From Chitinophagales bacterium (GTDB lineage: Bacteria; Bacteroidota; Bacteroidia; Chitinophagales; Chitinophagaceae), in contig JAJPKJ010000020.1 in assembly GCA_021323755.1 (NCBI GenBank), positions 41,100-105,099 on the forward strand: 64,000 nucleotides of DNA, in the 5' to 3' direction. A program made the translations under genes and the position numbers. Of the stretch, positions 57,066 to 64,000 are shown in pieces (position 1 is the first letter of the stretch; each line of letters starts with the position of its first letter). The notes under the pieces were generated by a model. It saw only the letters and a program-made list of their open reading frames with translations, had not been told where the DNA came from and ran no database searches.

Positions 57066-58274
57066 ATGAACGAAAAATTTGTCAATCGGATTGGCGCTGA
57101 AGTGGAAGAAATAAGAAGCGCGGGATTGTTTAAAACCGAACGGATAATCGCCAGCGAACAGGGGGCCGAAATAATAGTAAATGGAAAGAAGGTGTTGAAT
57201 TTTTGTGCCAATAATTATTTAGGATTATCCTCCCACCCCAAAGTTATTGAAGCCGCTCATAAAGCAATTGATCACAGAGGCTATGGATTGAGTAGTGTCC
57301 GGTTTATTTGCGGAACGCAGGACATTCATAAAGAGCTGGAAAAAAAGATCGCTGAATTTCTTGGCACAGAAGATACCATTTTATATGCTGCGGCATTCGA
57401 TGCAAATGGCGGAATCTTTGAACCGTTATTCAATGACCAGGATGGGATAATCTCCGATGAATTGAACCACGCTTCTATTATTGATGGCGTGCGTTTGTGC
57501 AAAGCACAGCGGTTTCGCTACAAGCATAATGATATGAGCGATTTGGAAGAACAGTTACAATCTGCTCAACATTTACGCAACCGCATTATTGTAAGTGATG
57601 GATCCTTTAGCATGGACGGGACGATCGCGCAGTTAGATAAGATTTGTGAACTCGCCGATAAATATGATGCAATTGTAATGATTGATGAATGTCATTCCTC
57701 CGGGTTTTTAGGGAAAACCGGACGTGGCACCCACGAATATCGCGGCGTCATGGGCAGGATTGATATTATCACCGGAACATTGGGAAAAGCACTCGGTGGA
57801 GCCAGTGGCGGATTTACAAGCGGAAGAAAAGAAATCATTGAAATGCTGCGTCAACGCAGCCGGCCTTATCTATTTTCAAACACCCTCGCCCCATCAATCA
57901 CCGGGGCGTCCATCGCCGTGTTGAATATGCTGAGTGAAACCACGGCGCTTCGCGATAAATTGGAATACAATACAAAATATTTTCGGAGCAAAATGACGGA
58001 GGCGGGTTTTGACATTAAGCCCGGCGACCATCCCATTGTTCCGATAATGCTATATGACGCAGTGATTGCGCAAAACTTTGCCTCAAAATTATTGGATGAA
58101 AATATTTATGTGATCGGATTTTTCTTTCCTGTTGTTGCAAAAGGAAAGGCGAGAATTCGCGTACAGCTAAGTGCTGCCCATGAACAGCATCATTTGGACA
58201 GGGCAATCGCGGCTTTCACCAAAGTTGGAAAAGAACTGGGGGTATTGAATAAGTCGGAAATTCCGAAAGTCTGA
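57066..58274 (+). CDS. kbl: glycine C-acetyltransferase (2-amino-3-ketobutyrate CoA ligase)
   Basis: A PLP-dependent enzyme (402 aa) of the alpha-oxoamine synthase family that converts 2-amino-3-oxobutanoate plus CoA to glycine and acetyl-CoA in threonine breakdown. NNYLGLSSHPKVIEAAHKAI, IDECHSSGFLGKTGRGTHE and the PLP lysine Lys241 in TGTLGKALGGASGG are all present. The C-terminus is normal. The KBL-type N-terminus (MNEKFVNRIGAEVEEIRSAG) favours this over 8-amino-7-oxononanoate synthase. The threonine dehydrogenase partner is not adjacent. Confidence 0.9.
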   Translation: MNEKFVNRIGAEVEEIRSAGLFKTERIIASEQGAEIIVNGKKVLNFCANNYLGLSSHPKVIEAAHKAIDHRGYGLSSVRFICGTQDIHKELEKKIAEFLGTEDTILYAAAFDANGGIFEPLFNDQDGIISDELNHASIIDGVRLCKAQRFRYKHNDMSDLEEQLQSAQHLRNRIIVSDGSFSMDGTIAQLDKICELADKYDAIVMIDECHSSGFLGKTGRGTHEYRGVMGRIDIITGTLGKALGGASGGFTSGRKEIIEMLRQRSRPYLFSNTLAPSITGASIAVLNMLSETTALRDKLEYNTKYFRSKMTEAGFDIKPGDHPIVPIMLYDAVIAQNFASKLLDENIYVIGFFFPVVAKGKARIRVQLSAAHEQHHLDRAIAAFTKVGKELGVLNKSEIPKV

Positions 58275-58301
58275 ATCACAGGGGATATATTGTTTCCGAT
58301 C

Positions 58302-58688
58302 TTATCGGCTTTCGAATGCAATCATACTAATCTCAACATTCACATTCTTTGGTAATCCTTTAACAGCAACGGTTTCGCGTGCCGGAAAAGCTCCCGTAAA
58401 ATATTTGCCGTATACTTCATTGACTGTCGGGAACAATGCCATATCACTCAAAAAAATTGTTGTCTTCACCACATTATCGAAACCAAGCTTTGCCTCAGAT
58501 AATATTGCCTTCAAATTATGCATGACCTGGTGCGTTTCATCTATCGCATCTTTTGCTTCAACATTGCCGGTGGCAGGGTTAATGGCTACCTGTCCTGAAA
58601 TAAATAATAAATTACCGGCTTGTATCGCCTGGCTGTAAGGACCAATGGGCGCCGGCGCACTATTTGTTTGTATGATTTTCTTTTCCAT
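58302..58688 (-). CDS. ridA: RidA-family deaminase
   Basis: A 128-residue YjgF/YER057c/UK114 protein that hydrolyses reactive enamines/imines such as 2-aminoacrylate. The family signature APAPIGPYSQAIQAGNLLFI opens the protein, and the substrate-binding Arg is in FPARETVAVKGLPKNVNVEI. The overall length is standard. It converges with kbl and is divergent from the gene at 58770. Confidence 0.96.
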   Translation of the reverse strand: MEKKIIQTNSAPAPIGPYSQAIQAGNLLFISGQVAINPATGNVEAKDAIDETHQVMHNLKAILSEAKLGFDNVVKTTIFLSDMALFPTVNEVYGKYFTGAFPARETVAVKGLPKNVNVEISMIAFESR

Positions 58689-58769
58689 AAATCAAAAATA
58701 AAAAACTTAGCCATTGCAACATTCAGTTCGATTAATAATAAATGTTTTTTCTTTGTTGAAAATTATGCT

Positions 58770-59396
58770 ATGCGCTGCGCAGTGTTGGCAAATGATGTAA
58801 TGAAAGAAGAATTGCTCTCAAAAAAAATTTCTTCAACCGTTGAATTGATCATTGTTGATTCATTAGATGAATTATTTTCTGTAGAGGCTGATGTTTTTTT
58901 TGATCTTGAATTTCTATTTGACAAAGAAAGAATAAATCAACTGACACAATTATTGCCTAAACCGGTTTTTATCAATTCGGTTGTACACACCCTGCAGGAA
59001 ATAGATAGACCCTTTATTCGTGTCAATGCGTGGCCAACTTTTCTTAAAAGAAATGTTTGTGAGATTGCCATCAATGAAAATCAGACCTCATCCGTAAAAG
59101 AGATCTTTGAAAAGATGGCATGGCATTATCAAATAGTGCCGGATGTTGAAGGAATGGTTAGCGCGAGAATAATTGCCATGATCATTAATGAAGCTTATTA
59201 CACCCTGGATGATGAAGTAAGTACAAAAACTGAAATAGATATTGCCATGAAGCTGGGAACCCATTATCCTTTGGGGCCTTTTGAGTGGTGTGAGAAAATA
59301 GGATTGAAAAATATTTATGAATTATTATTACAATTAAGCAAAACTGAAAGCAGATATACTATTGCCAAAAGTTTGGAAAAAGAAATCAATCATTAA
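58770..59396 (+). CDS. shortened 3-hydroxyacyl-CoA-dehydrogenase-like protein
   Basis: The ATG at 58770 gives 208 residues (MRCAVLANDVMKEELLSKKI); a longer in-frame opening from 58620 overlaps ridA antisense and is unlikely. The C-terminal half matches the 3HCDH C-terminal domain (MVSARIIAMIINEAYYTL; EIDIAMKLGTHYPLGPFEWC). The usual N-terminal NAD-binding Rossmann glycine motif GxGxxG is missing, and the first 100 residues are shorter and divergent, so dehydrogenase activity is doubtful. Its TAA overlaps the ATG of tsaB by one base, which implies translational coupling. Confidence 0.75.
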   Translation: MRCAVLANDVMKEELLSKKISSTVELIIVDSLDELFSVEADVFFDLEFLFDKERINQLTQLLPKPVFINSVVHTLQEIDRPFIRVNAWPTFLKRNVCEIAINENQTSSVKEIFEKMAWHYQIVPDVEGMVSARIIAMIINEAYYTLDDEVSTKTEIDIAMKLGTHYPLGPFEWCEKIGLKNIYELLLQLSKTESRYTIAKSLEKEINH

Positions 59397-60070
59397 TGTC
59401 TCTCATTTTAAATATAGACACAGCGACAGAAAAAGCGAGCCTTTGCCTGGCAAAAAATGGCGAGCCATTATCGCTAATGCATAATGATCGTCAGCAAGAG
59501 CACGCGGCATGGCTACACGTGGCCATCAAAACAATGCTGCAGGATGCAAATCATCAAATAAAGGATATCAATGCCATTGCCGTAACAGCCGGGCCTGGCT
59601 CATACACTGGTTTGCGTGTTGGAATGGCCTCGGCAAAAGGGTTTTGTTATGCACTCAATATTCCACTGATAACAGAAAACACCCTGTACGTGATGGCATT
59701 TGCAGCAACACAACAGGTTAAGAGATCAAATGTTCTTTTCTGCCCGATGATCGATGCGCGTCGTATGGAAGTGTATGGGGCATTATACGGGGAAGGGTTG
59801 CAAGAAATCATCGCGCCTTCAGCGATCATTCTTGACGAACGATCATTTGCCACGGAACTTGCAAATGACAAAATCATTTTTTTTGGAAGCGGTAGTAAAA
59901 AGTGGCAACAATTAATTCATGATCCAAATGCCGGCTTTGAGGATATTGGTACTGATGCGGGGCATCTTTCTGTATTGTCTTACCAAAAATTCTTGCAAGA
60001 AAAATTCACCGACATCATTTACTGTGAGCCCGTTTACATTAAGGAATTCCACTCTTACAATAAAAAATAG
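59396..60070 (+). CDS. tsaB: tRNA threonylcarbamoyladenosine biosynthesis protein TsaB
   Basis: A 224-residue actin/Hsp70-fold protein that, with TsaD and TsaE, makes the t6A37 modification of tRNAs reading ANN codons. The N-terminus (LILNIDTATEKASLCLAKNG) and the block AVTAGPGSYTGLRVGMASAK are diagnostic. TsaB itself is non-catalytic and scaffolds TsaD. Its ATG overlaps the upstream stop (TAATG). Confidence 0.96.
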   Translation: MSLILNIDTATEKASLCLAKNGEPLSLMHNDRQQEHAAWLHVAIKTMLQDANHQIKDINAIAVTAGPGSYTGLRVGMASAKGFCYALNIPLITENTLYVMAFAATQQVKRSNVLFCPMIDARRMEVYGALYGEGLQEIIAPSAIILDERSFATELANDKIIFFGSGSKKWQQLIHDPNAGFEDIGTDAGHLSVLSYQKFLQEKFTDIIYCEPVYIKEFHSYNKK

Positions 60071-60099
60071 GTTTATTATAATATTATATAAATTGGGCC

Positions 60100-60129
60100 C
60101 TGAATTTAAGCCCAAGGAGCTTAAATTTG
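60100..60129 (+). promoter_or_regulatory. ArsR promoter with palindromic operator
   Basis: TAAATTTG (60122-60129) is the -7 element, with CTG (60100-60102) as a possible weak -33 at 19 bases. A perfect 9-bp inverted repeat, AATTTAAGC (60103-60111) and GCTTAAATT (60119-60127) around a 7-base centre, covers the spacer and the -7. A second inverted pair, TTGGGC (60093-60098) and GCCCAA (60110-60115), overlaps it. The position suggests that repressor binding here would block RNA polymerase. Confidence 0.5.
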
Positions 60130-60164
60130 TATCTGTTTCTTAATTAAACTAGATCTTATCTGAA

Positions 60165-60521
60165 ATGAGCCTAACAACAAGTTCCAGCAACTACTGGATG
60201 ATTTTGAACGAGCACGGTCGTGAAGGCGGACCTGTTAAAATTGATTTCATCAATTTAAAAAAAGCCTCCATGATTTTGCGCGCCCTTAATCACAAACTGC
60301 GCCAACAGATCATTAAATTGTTAGACGAAAACGAAAAACTTACAGTCACTGAAATCTACATTCAGTTGCGGCTGGAGCAATCCGTGGCTTCACAACATCT
60401 TGCCATTTTGCGCCGGGCGGGTATTGTTAAAACCGAACGTGAGGGAAAATTCATTTATTACACAACTGGTTACGATCGCCTGCAGCAAATCACAAAATGT
60501 GCAGAAGAATTAATTCGTTAA
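60165..60521 (+). CDS. ArsR-family winged-helix repressor
   Basis: A 118-residue regulator with the ArsR/SmtB fold: NHKLRQQIIKLLDENEKLTV, YIQLRLEQSVASQHLAILRR (recognition helix) and the wing GIVKTEREGKFIYYTTGYDR. It has only one cysteine (Cys112), so it cannot be a CxC metal sensor or a two-cysteine BigR/SqrR-type persulfide sensor of the classic kind. It is followed by the MBL/rhodanese fusion gene, which has its own -7. Autoregulation is suggested by the palindrome upstream. Confidence 0.92.
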   Translation: MSLTTSSSNYWMILNEHGREGGPVKIDFINLKKASMILRALNHKLRQQIIKLLDENEKLTVTEIYIQLRLEQSVASQHLAILRRAGIVKTEREGKFIYYTTGYDRLQQITKCAEELIR

Positions 60522-60572
60522 ACCTCAGCCCCATTTTACTTTTAAGCCATTGTCAGCCTGGCTATATCATTC

Positions 60573-60592
60573 GCATTTTAACGTTTTGATGC
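60573..60592 (+). promoter_or_regulatory. imperfect palindrome upstream of the MBL/rhodanese gene
   Basis: GCATTTTAACGTTTTGATGC has a palindromic core (AACGTT) and matching ends (GCAT/ATGC), centred just before the -7 element at 60594. It could be a second operator, though its sequence is unlike the ArsR palindrome at 60103-60127. Confidence 0.3.
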
Positions 60593-60593
60593 T

Positions 60594-60601
60594 TAACTTT
60601 G
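60594..60601 (+). promoter_or_regulatory. -7 promoter element of the MBL/rhodanese gene
   Basis: TAACTTTG matches TAnnTTTG and is 13 bases upstream of the ATG at 60615, so the mRNA would have a very short leader. Confidence 0.45.
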
Positions 60602-60614
60602 CAAAAAAACGAGT

Positions 60615-62021
60615 ATGCTTATTAAGCAATTATATACTGGTTGTCTGAGCGAAGCCGCGTATTATATTGAAAGTAACGGGGAAGCAGCGATTATTGATCC
60701 CTTGCGCGACATTGAAAATTATATTGAGTTGGCTGATAATCAAAAAACGGTCATCAAATATATTTTCGAAACGCATTTTCATGCAGATTTTGTGAGCGGC
60801 CATCTTGATCTTAGTAAAGCAACCGGCGCAGAAATTATTTATGGACCAGATACAGAAACCAATTTCCCCATTCATAAAGCAAAGGACGGAGAATCATTCA
60901 AACTTGGCGATATTACCATAAAGGTCTTGCATACGCCCGGGCATACCATTGAATCTTCCTGTTATTTAGTGATCGATGAGAACGATAAGCCCTATGCGGT
61001 TTTTACGGGTGACACCTTATTTGTTGGCGATGTGGGAAGACCTGATCTGAGTAGCGGCGACCTGAGCTCTGAACAATTAGCCGGCATGTTATACGATTCC
61101 TTACAAAATAAGATCATACCCCTACCTGGTGATGTGATTGTTTATCCAGCGCACGGAGCCGGAAGCAGTTGTGGAAAAAATATCGGGACAAATACTTACA
61201 GCACTATTGCTGATGAAAAAGAAGGCAACTACGCATTGCGGCAACAAACAAAAGAAGAATTTATTAAAGCAGTTACAGAAGGATTGACCGCACCCCCTCA
61301 ATATTTTCCTATTAATGCAAAAATCAATAAAGAAGGATACGATAGTTTAGATGAGGTCTTGGAACAGGGATTAAAACCGCTGAGCATTGAAGAATTTAAA
61401 CGACTCGCTTTGCATGATGATATGATCCTCCTGGACACCAGAAAATCCTCCGAGTTTACAGAAGGTTTCATTCCCAATTCCATAAGCATCGGACTTGATG
61501 GTCGTTTTGCAGAATGGGCAGGCAGCCTGCTTCCATTCGATAAGCCCATGCTGTTAATAACTGATCAGGGAAAAGAAAAAGAAAGTTTAGTCCGTTTGGC
61601 AAGAGTGGGTTTTAATAAAATGCTGGGATATATTGATGGGGGATTTGAAGCATGGAAAAATGCAGGCGAAATCGTTGATTTGATCGTGAACATTGAGCCG
61701 GATGAATTAGCGATGGATATCCCCTTTGATGATCATCTTGTTATTATTGATGTTCGCCGTGAAACCGAATTTGCAGACGGTCACATTCGCGATGCTTTTA
61801 ATATCCCATTAAATGAAATGAATGACCCCGCTCGAATAGCAACTTTGGAAGAAGACCAGAATTTATATTTACACTGCGGAAGCGGTTATCGCAGCGTTGT
61901 TGCCGCATCATTATTAAAGCGACAGGGAATTCATAATCTGCGAAACATTTCCGGTGGATGGGATAAAATAAAAGAGCAAGGCAATATTGAAATTGAAAAA
62001 GAAAAAAGTGTGTTGAACTAA
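60615..62021 (+). CDS. MBL-fold dioxygenase-like protein fused to two rhodanese domains
   Basis: A 468-residue fusion. Residues ~1-240 are an MBL domain with His54-x-His56-x-Asp58 (THFHADF), HTPGHTIESSC, FTGDTLFVGDVGRPDL and YPAHGAGSSCG, the set seen in ETHE1-like persulfide dioxygenases (a single iron site). The first rhodanese domain (~255-355) lacks the catalytic cysteine (ITDQGKEKES in the loop position). The second (~365-460) has it at Cys421 in HCGSGYRS. The layout resembles CstB/persulfide dioxygenase-rhodanese enzymes of sulfide and persulfide detoxification. The exact substrate is inferred. Confidence 0.88.
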   Translation: MLIKQLYTGCLSEAAYYIESNGEAAIIDPLRDIENYIELADNQKTVIKYIFETHFHADFVSGHLDLSKATGAEIIYGPDTETNFPIHKAKDGESFKLGDITIKVLHTPGHTIESSCYLVIDENDKPYAVFTGDTLFVGDVGRPDLSSGDLSSEQLAGMLYDSLQNKIIPLPGDVIVYPAHGAGSSCGKNIGTNTYSTIADEKEGNYALRQQTKEEFIKAVTEGLTAPPQYFPINAKINKEGYDSLDEVLEQGLKPLSIEEFKRLALHDDMILLDTRKSSEFTEGFIPNSISIGLDGRFAEWAGSLLPFDKPMLLITDQGKEKESLVRLARVGFNKMLGYIDGGFEAWKNAGEIVDLIVNIEPDELAMDIPFDDHLVIIDVRRETEFADGHIRDAFNIPLNEMNDPARIATLEEDQNLYLHCGSGYRSVVAASLLKRQGIHNLRNISGGWDKIKEQGNIEIEKEKSVLN

Positions 62022-62116
62022 AATATTTCTCCTTTTCTATTTCACCCCAGATCATCGTTAATTTATGATACAGGTATCATTATAAAATCTTATCTCCATG
62101 CTTACCATTCATTGCA

Positions 62117-63565
62117 CTATTCATTTACCCAATTTTTGGCTTCCTGCACGATATGGTGCAATTCAATTTTGACCTTGAATTTATTCCGCAAATGTCTTGC
62201 CAGGGCATCGGCAGCATATACGCTTCGATGTTGTCCTCCGGTGCATCCAAAGTTTATCATTAAACTTCCGAAATCCCTTTTAATATAATCTTCAACGGCG
62301 ATATCAACAATATCAAAAATGCTATTTAAAAATTCTGGCATTTTCGTTTGCTGTTCCAAAAAATCTTTCACCGATTTATCCTTGCCTGTTAATTTTTTAA
62401 ATTCATCAAACCGCCCAGGATTTAAAATTCCCCGGCAATCAAAAACAAAACCACCCCCATTACCACTCTCATCCAGCGGAATTCCATTTTTGTATGAGAA
62501 GCTATTGATGTGAACGATCAGCGGTGTATGCGCATTTGCTTTCAGCGGCTCAAATCTGCTAATGATTTCTTCTTCTGTAACCAATGATAATAATCTTTCA
62601 AATTCAGGAATACTGATGTCAATTCTTGTGTTGAGCAAAAATTGTTTCAGGTTATTCAGCCCAAGGGGAATGCTGGTCAGAAATTGCGCTTTTCGTTCAA
62701 ACAAACCGCGAAAGCCATAGGCACCAAGCACCTGCAATAATCGTATCAGCACATAACCGTTATATTGGTCAGCAAATCTTTTCCTATCAATATTTTTTTT
62801 AAGAAGCTCTTCAACACAATCCATATAATATTCCAGTAAATTATTTTTCCACTCATCGGGCAATGCAGCCCGCGCCTGCCACAACATAGATGCAACATCA
62901 TATTGTAACGCTCCTTTCATTCCGCCCTGGAAATCTATAAAATAGACTTTCTCATCTTTAATTAGAATATTGCGGCTTTGAAAATCCCGGAACATAAAAT
63001 ATTTATAATCTGCAAAACTTAAATAACTGCTTAGTGCCTCATAATCATCAATCAGCTTTTCTTTATCATAAGGAAGCTGAAGTGTGTCAAGAAAATAATA
63101 TTTGAAATAGAGCAGGTCACTCAAAATTGCCTGCTTGCCAAATTCTTTTGAGGTAAGGCACCAGTCGTAATCAAGGTCTTCATCTCCTTTGATCTGCAGG
63201 TATGCCAACTGCTGAAGGCTTTGCTTAAATAGCGCATATACATAGTCGTTAAATCCTTTCTCTTCTAATTGATTGAGTAGCGAGACATCGCCAAAGTCTT
63301 GCTGTACGTAAATTGTATAAGAATCATTTGCAGCAAAGATCACCGGTACGGGGCAATTGCATTTTTTAAAATGCCCGCTGAAATTGATGAAACTTAGATT
63401 TTCCTTTACATTGCTTCCATAAGTCGCGATATAAGAATTTGCTTCAGTAATGATCCGAAAATAAATTCTGATGCTGCCGGATTGCGGTATTTTGCCAACA
63501 CTGACTATTTTTTCATCGCTGAAGGAGGCAAACAATGTTTTAATATCTTCAATAATTTCTTGCAT
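62117..63565 (-). CDS. APH-type kinase fused to a RapZ C-terminal domain
   Basis: A 482-residue two-domain protein. Residues ~1-330 are an aminoglycoside-phosphotransferase/AmgK-type sugar-kinase fold: FRDFQSRNIL takes the place of the usual HGDLHPGN loop (Asp kept) and VYFIDFQGG supplies the metal-binding Asp. Residues ~350-482 match the RapZ C-terminal domain (LIVHINSFSYKNGIPLD; FVFDCRGILNPGRF; FGCTGGQHRSVYAADALA, GCTGGxHRSV at 440-449), while the RapZ N-terminal P-loop domain is absent. In Bacteroidota such fusions may link cell-wall amino-sugar recycling to a RapZ-like sensor; that is inference. Confidence 0.85.
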   Translation of the reverse strand: MQEIIEDIKTLFASFSDEKIVSVGKIPQSGSIRIYFRIITEANSYIATYGSNVKENLSFINFSGHFKKCNCPVPVIFAANDSYTIYVQQDFGDVSLLNQLEEKGFNDYVYALFKQSLQQLAYLQIKGDEDLDYDWCLTSKEFGKQAILSDLLYFKYYFLDTLQLPYDKEKLIDDYEALSSYLSFADYKYFMFRDFQSRNILIKDEKVYFIDFQGGMKGALQYDVASMLWQARAALPDEWKNNLLEYYMDCVEELLKKNIDRKRFADQYNGYVLIRLLQVLGAYGFRGLFERKAQFLTSIPLGLNNLKQFLLNTRIDISIPEFERLLSLVTEEEIISRFEPLKANAHTPLIVHINSFSYKNGIPLDESGNGGGFVFDCRGILNPGRFDEFKKLTGKDKSVKDFLEQQTKMPEFLNSIFDIVDIAVEDYIKRDFGSLMINFGCTGGQHRSVYAADALARHLRNKFKVKIELHHIVQEAKNWVNE

Positions 63566-63586
63566 GAACTTTCAGCGATTGTTTGG

Positions 63587-64000
63587 TTATGGTTGTAATA
63601 ATCTTGCGATCAGTCCTGTCCATCCTGTTTGATGTGAAGCGCCGAGGCCTTTTCCATTATCACCATGAAAATATTCGTAGAACAAAATGTAGTTATTAAA
63701 ATTAGGGTCAAATTGCAGTTTGTCATTACTGCCGAATATGGGGCGTTTTCCATTTTCATCCCGCAAGAACAATTTTACAAGACGTTTTGATAATTCATCG
63801 GCGATTTGAATCAATGATAAATACTGCCCGGAATGTGTAGGATATTCAACTTTGAAATCATCGCCATAATAATCGTAAAAACGCTGCAACCCATTTATGA
63901 TCATAAAATTCACCGGCATCCATACTGGTCCGCGCCAGTTTGAATTTCCGCCAAATAAAGGAATGGTTGATTCCCCCGGTGTATATTGTACGCTCAGTAT
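63587..64000 (-). CDS. glucosidase-like glycoside hydrolase, C-terminal part (runs off the right edge)
   Basis: The open frame continues to base 64000 and the start lies outside. The visible 137 residues begin ILSVQYTPGESTIPLFGG and include NSNWRGPVWMPVNFMIINGL, then GASHQTGWTGLIARLL at the end, a pattern of the (alpha/alpha)6 barrel of GH63/MGH1-like glucosidases. Only the last part is seen, so the catalytic residues cannot all be checked. It lies 21 bases upstream of the kinase-RapZ gene on the same strand, probably in one operon. Confidence 0.75.
   Translation of the reverse strand: MLSVQYTPGESTIPLFGGNSNWRGPVWMPVNFMIINGLQRFYDYYGDDFKVEYPTHSGQYLSLIQIADELSKRLVKLFLRDENGKRPIFGSNDKLQFDPNFNNYILFYEYFHGDNGKGLGASHQTGWTGLIARLLQP

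Noticed and set aside
58620..58769. Longer form of the dehydrogenase-like protein
   Set aside because: The extension is antisense to ridA and has no domain similarity.
62065..62080. ATGATAC-AG-GTATCAT palindrome between convergent genes
   Set aside because: Too short and AT-rich for a terminator, with no T-tract; probably chance or a weak site.

Overview
This window is ordinary chromosome from a member of the Bacteroidota, most likely a Chitinophagaceae-type organism. I infer this from the gliding-motility ATPase gldA, DUF3098 beside ftsX, Bacteroidota-type leucyl-tRNA synthetase insertions, the DUF1501/DUF1800 pair, DUF4369-TlpA proteins, 70-residue NYEEYFLLY-type anti-sigma repeats, and promoters of the TTG-N21-TAnnTTTG type. 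The DNA is AT-rich and about 90% coding. No rRNA, tRNA, CRISPR array, insertion sequence, integrase or phage gene was seen. Both ends cut through genes: an MBL-fold hydrolase on the left and a glucosidase-like glycoside hydrolase on the right.

Layout. 0-4 kb: envelope genes on the minus strand (ftsX, DUF3098, uppP, an MFS transporter, the MBL hydrolase). 4-11.4 kb: leuS, a tricorn-like S41 peptidase closely followed by an M23-type protein, and a small helical protein. 11.5-15.1 kb: the most accessory-looking stretch. It holds the remnant of a di-haem oxidoreductase gene, a Rieske lipoprotein, an outer-membrane porin-like barrel, a small c-type cytochrome and a cysteine-rich AraC regulator. 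15.3-24 kb: gyrB, a small conserved protein, the secreted DUF1501/DUF1800 pair, serS, a YbjQ protein, a GNAT acetyltransferase and a lipoprotein cyclophilin. 24.3-26.6 kb: gcvH, an ECF sigma/anti-sigma pair and a VanZ-like protein. 26.6-27.1 kb: a gene-free interval with a candidate minus-strand small RNA.

27-41 kb: prfA, an amidohydrolase, recO, an MMPL-type exporter, a TlpA-like thiol oxidoreductase, gatB, a double-PDZ protein, alaS and a divergent M23 peptidase. 41-50 kb: a MerR regulator, then a long minus-strand run (FUSC transporter, nth, small protein, DivIC/FtsB-like protein, eno, gldA, polytopic membrane protein, acetate transporter). 50-54 kb: a GH130-like lipoprotein, acs and an L,D-transpeptidase. 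54-57 kb: an ECF sigma factor, a membrane anti-sigma-like protein with an internal duplication, and an outer-membrane barrel. 57-60 kb: kbl, ridA, a shortened 3-hydroxyacyl-CoA-dehydrogenase-like protein overlapping tsaB. 60-64 kb: an ArsR regulator with a palindrome over its promoter, an MBL/rhodanese sulfur-metabolism fusion, a kinase-RapZ fusion and the partial glycoside hydrolase.

Most genes are housekeeping (translation, replication and repair, cell wall and division, glycolysis, acetate and threonine metabolism). The points most worth following are the decayed redox cluster with its Cys-rich regulator, the candidate small RNA near 26.7 kb, the ArsR operator with the persulfide-type fusion, and the kinase-RapZ fusion. 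I found no clear, complete new defence or mobile system.
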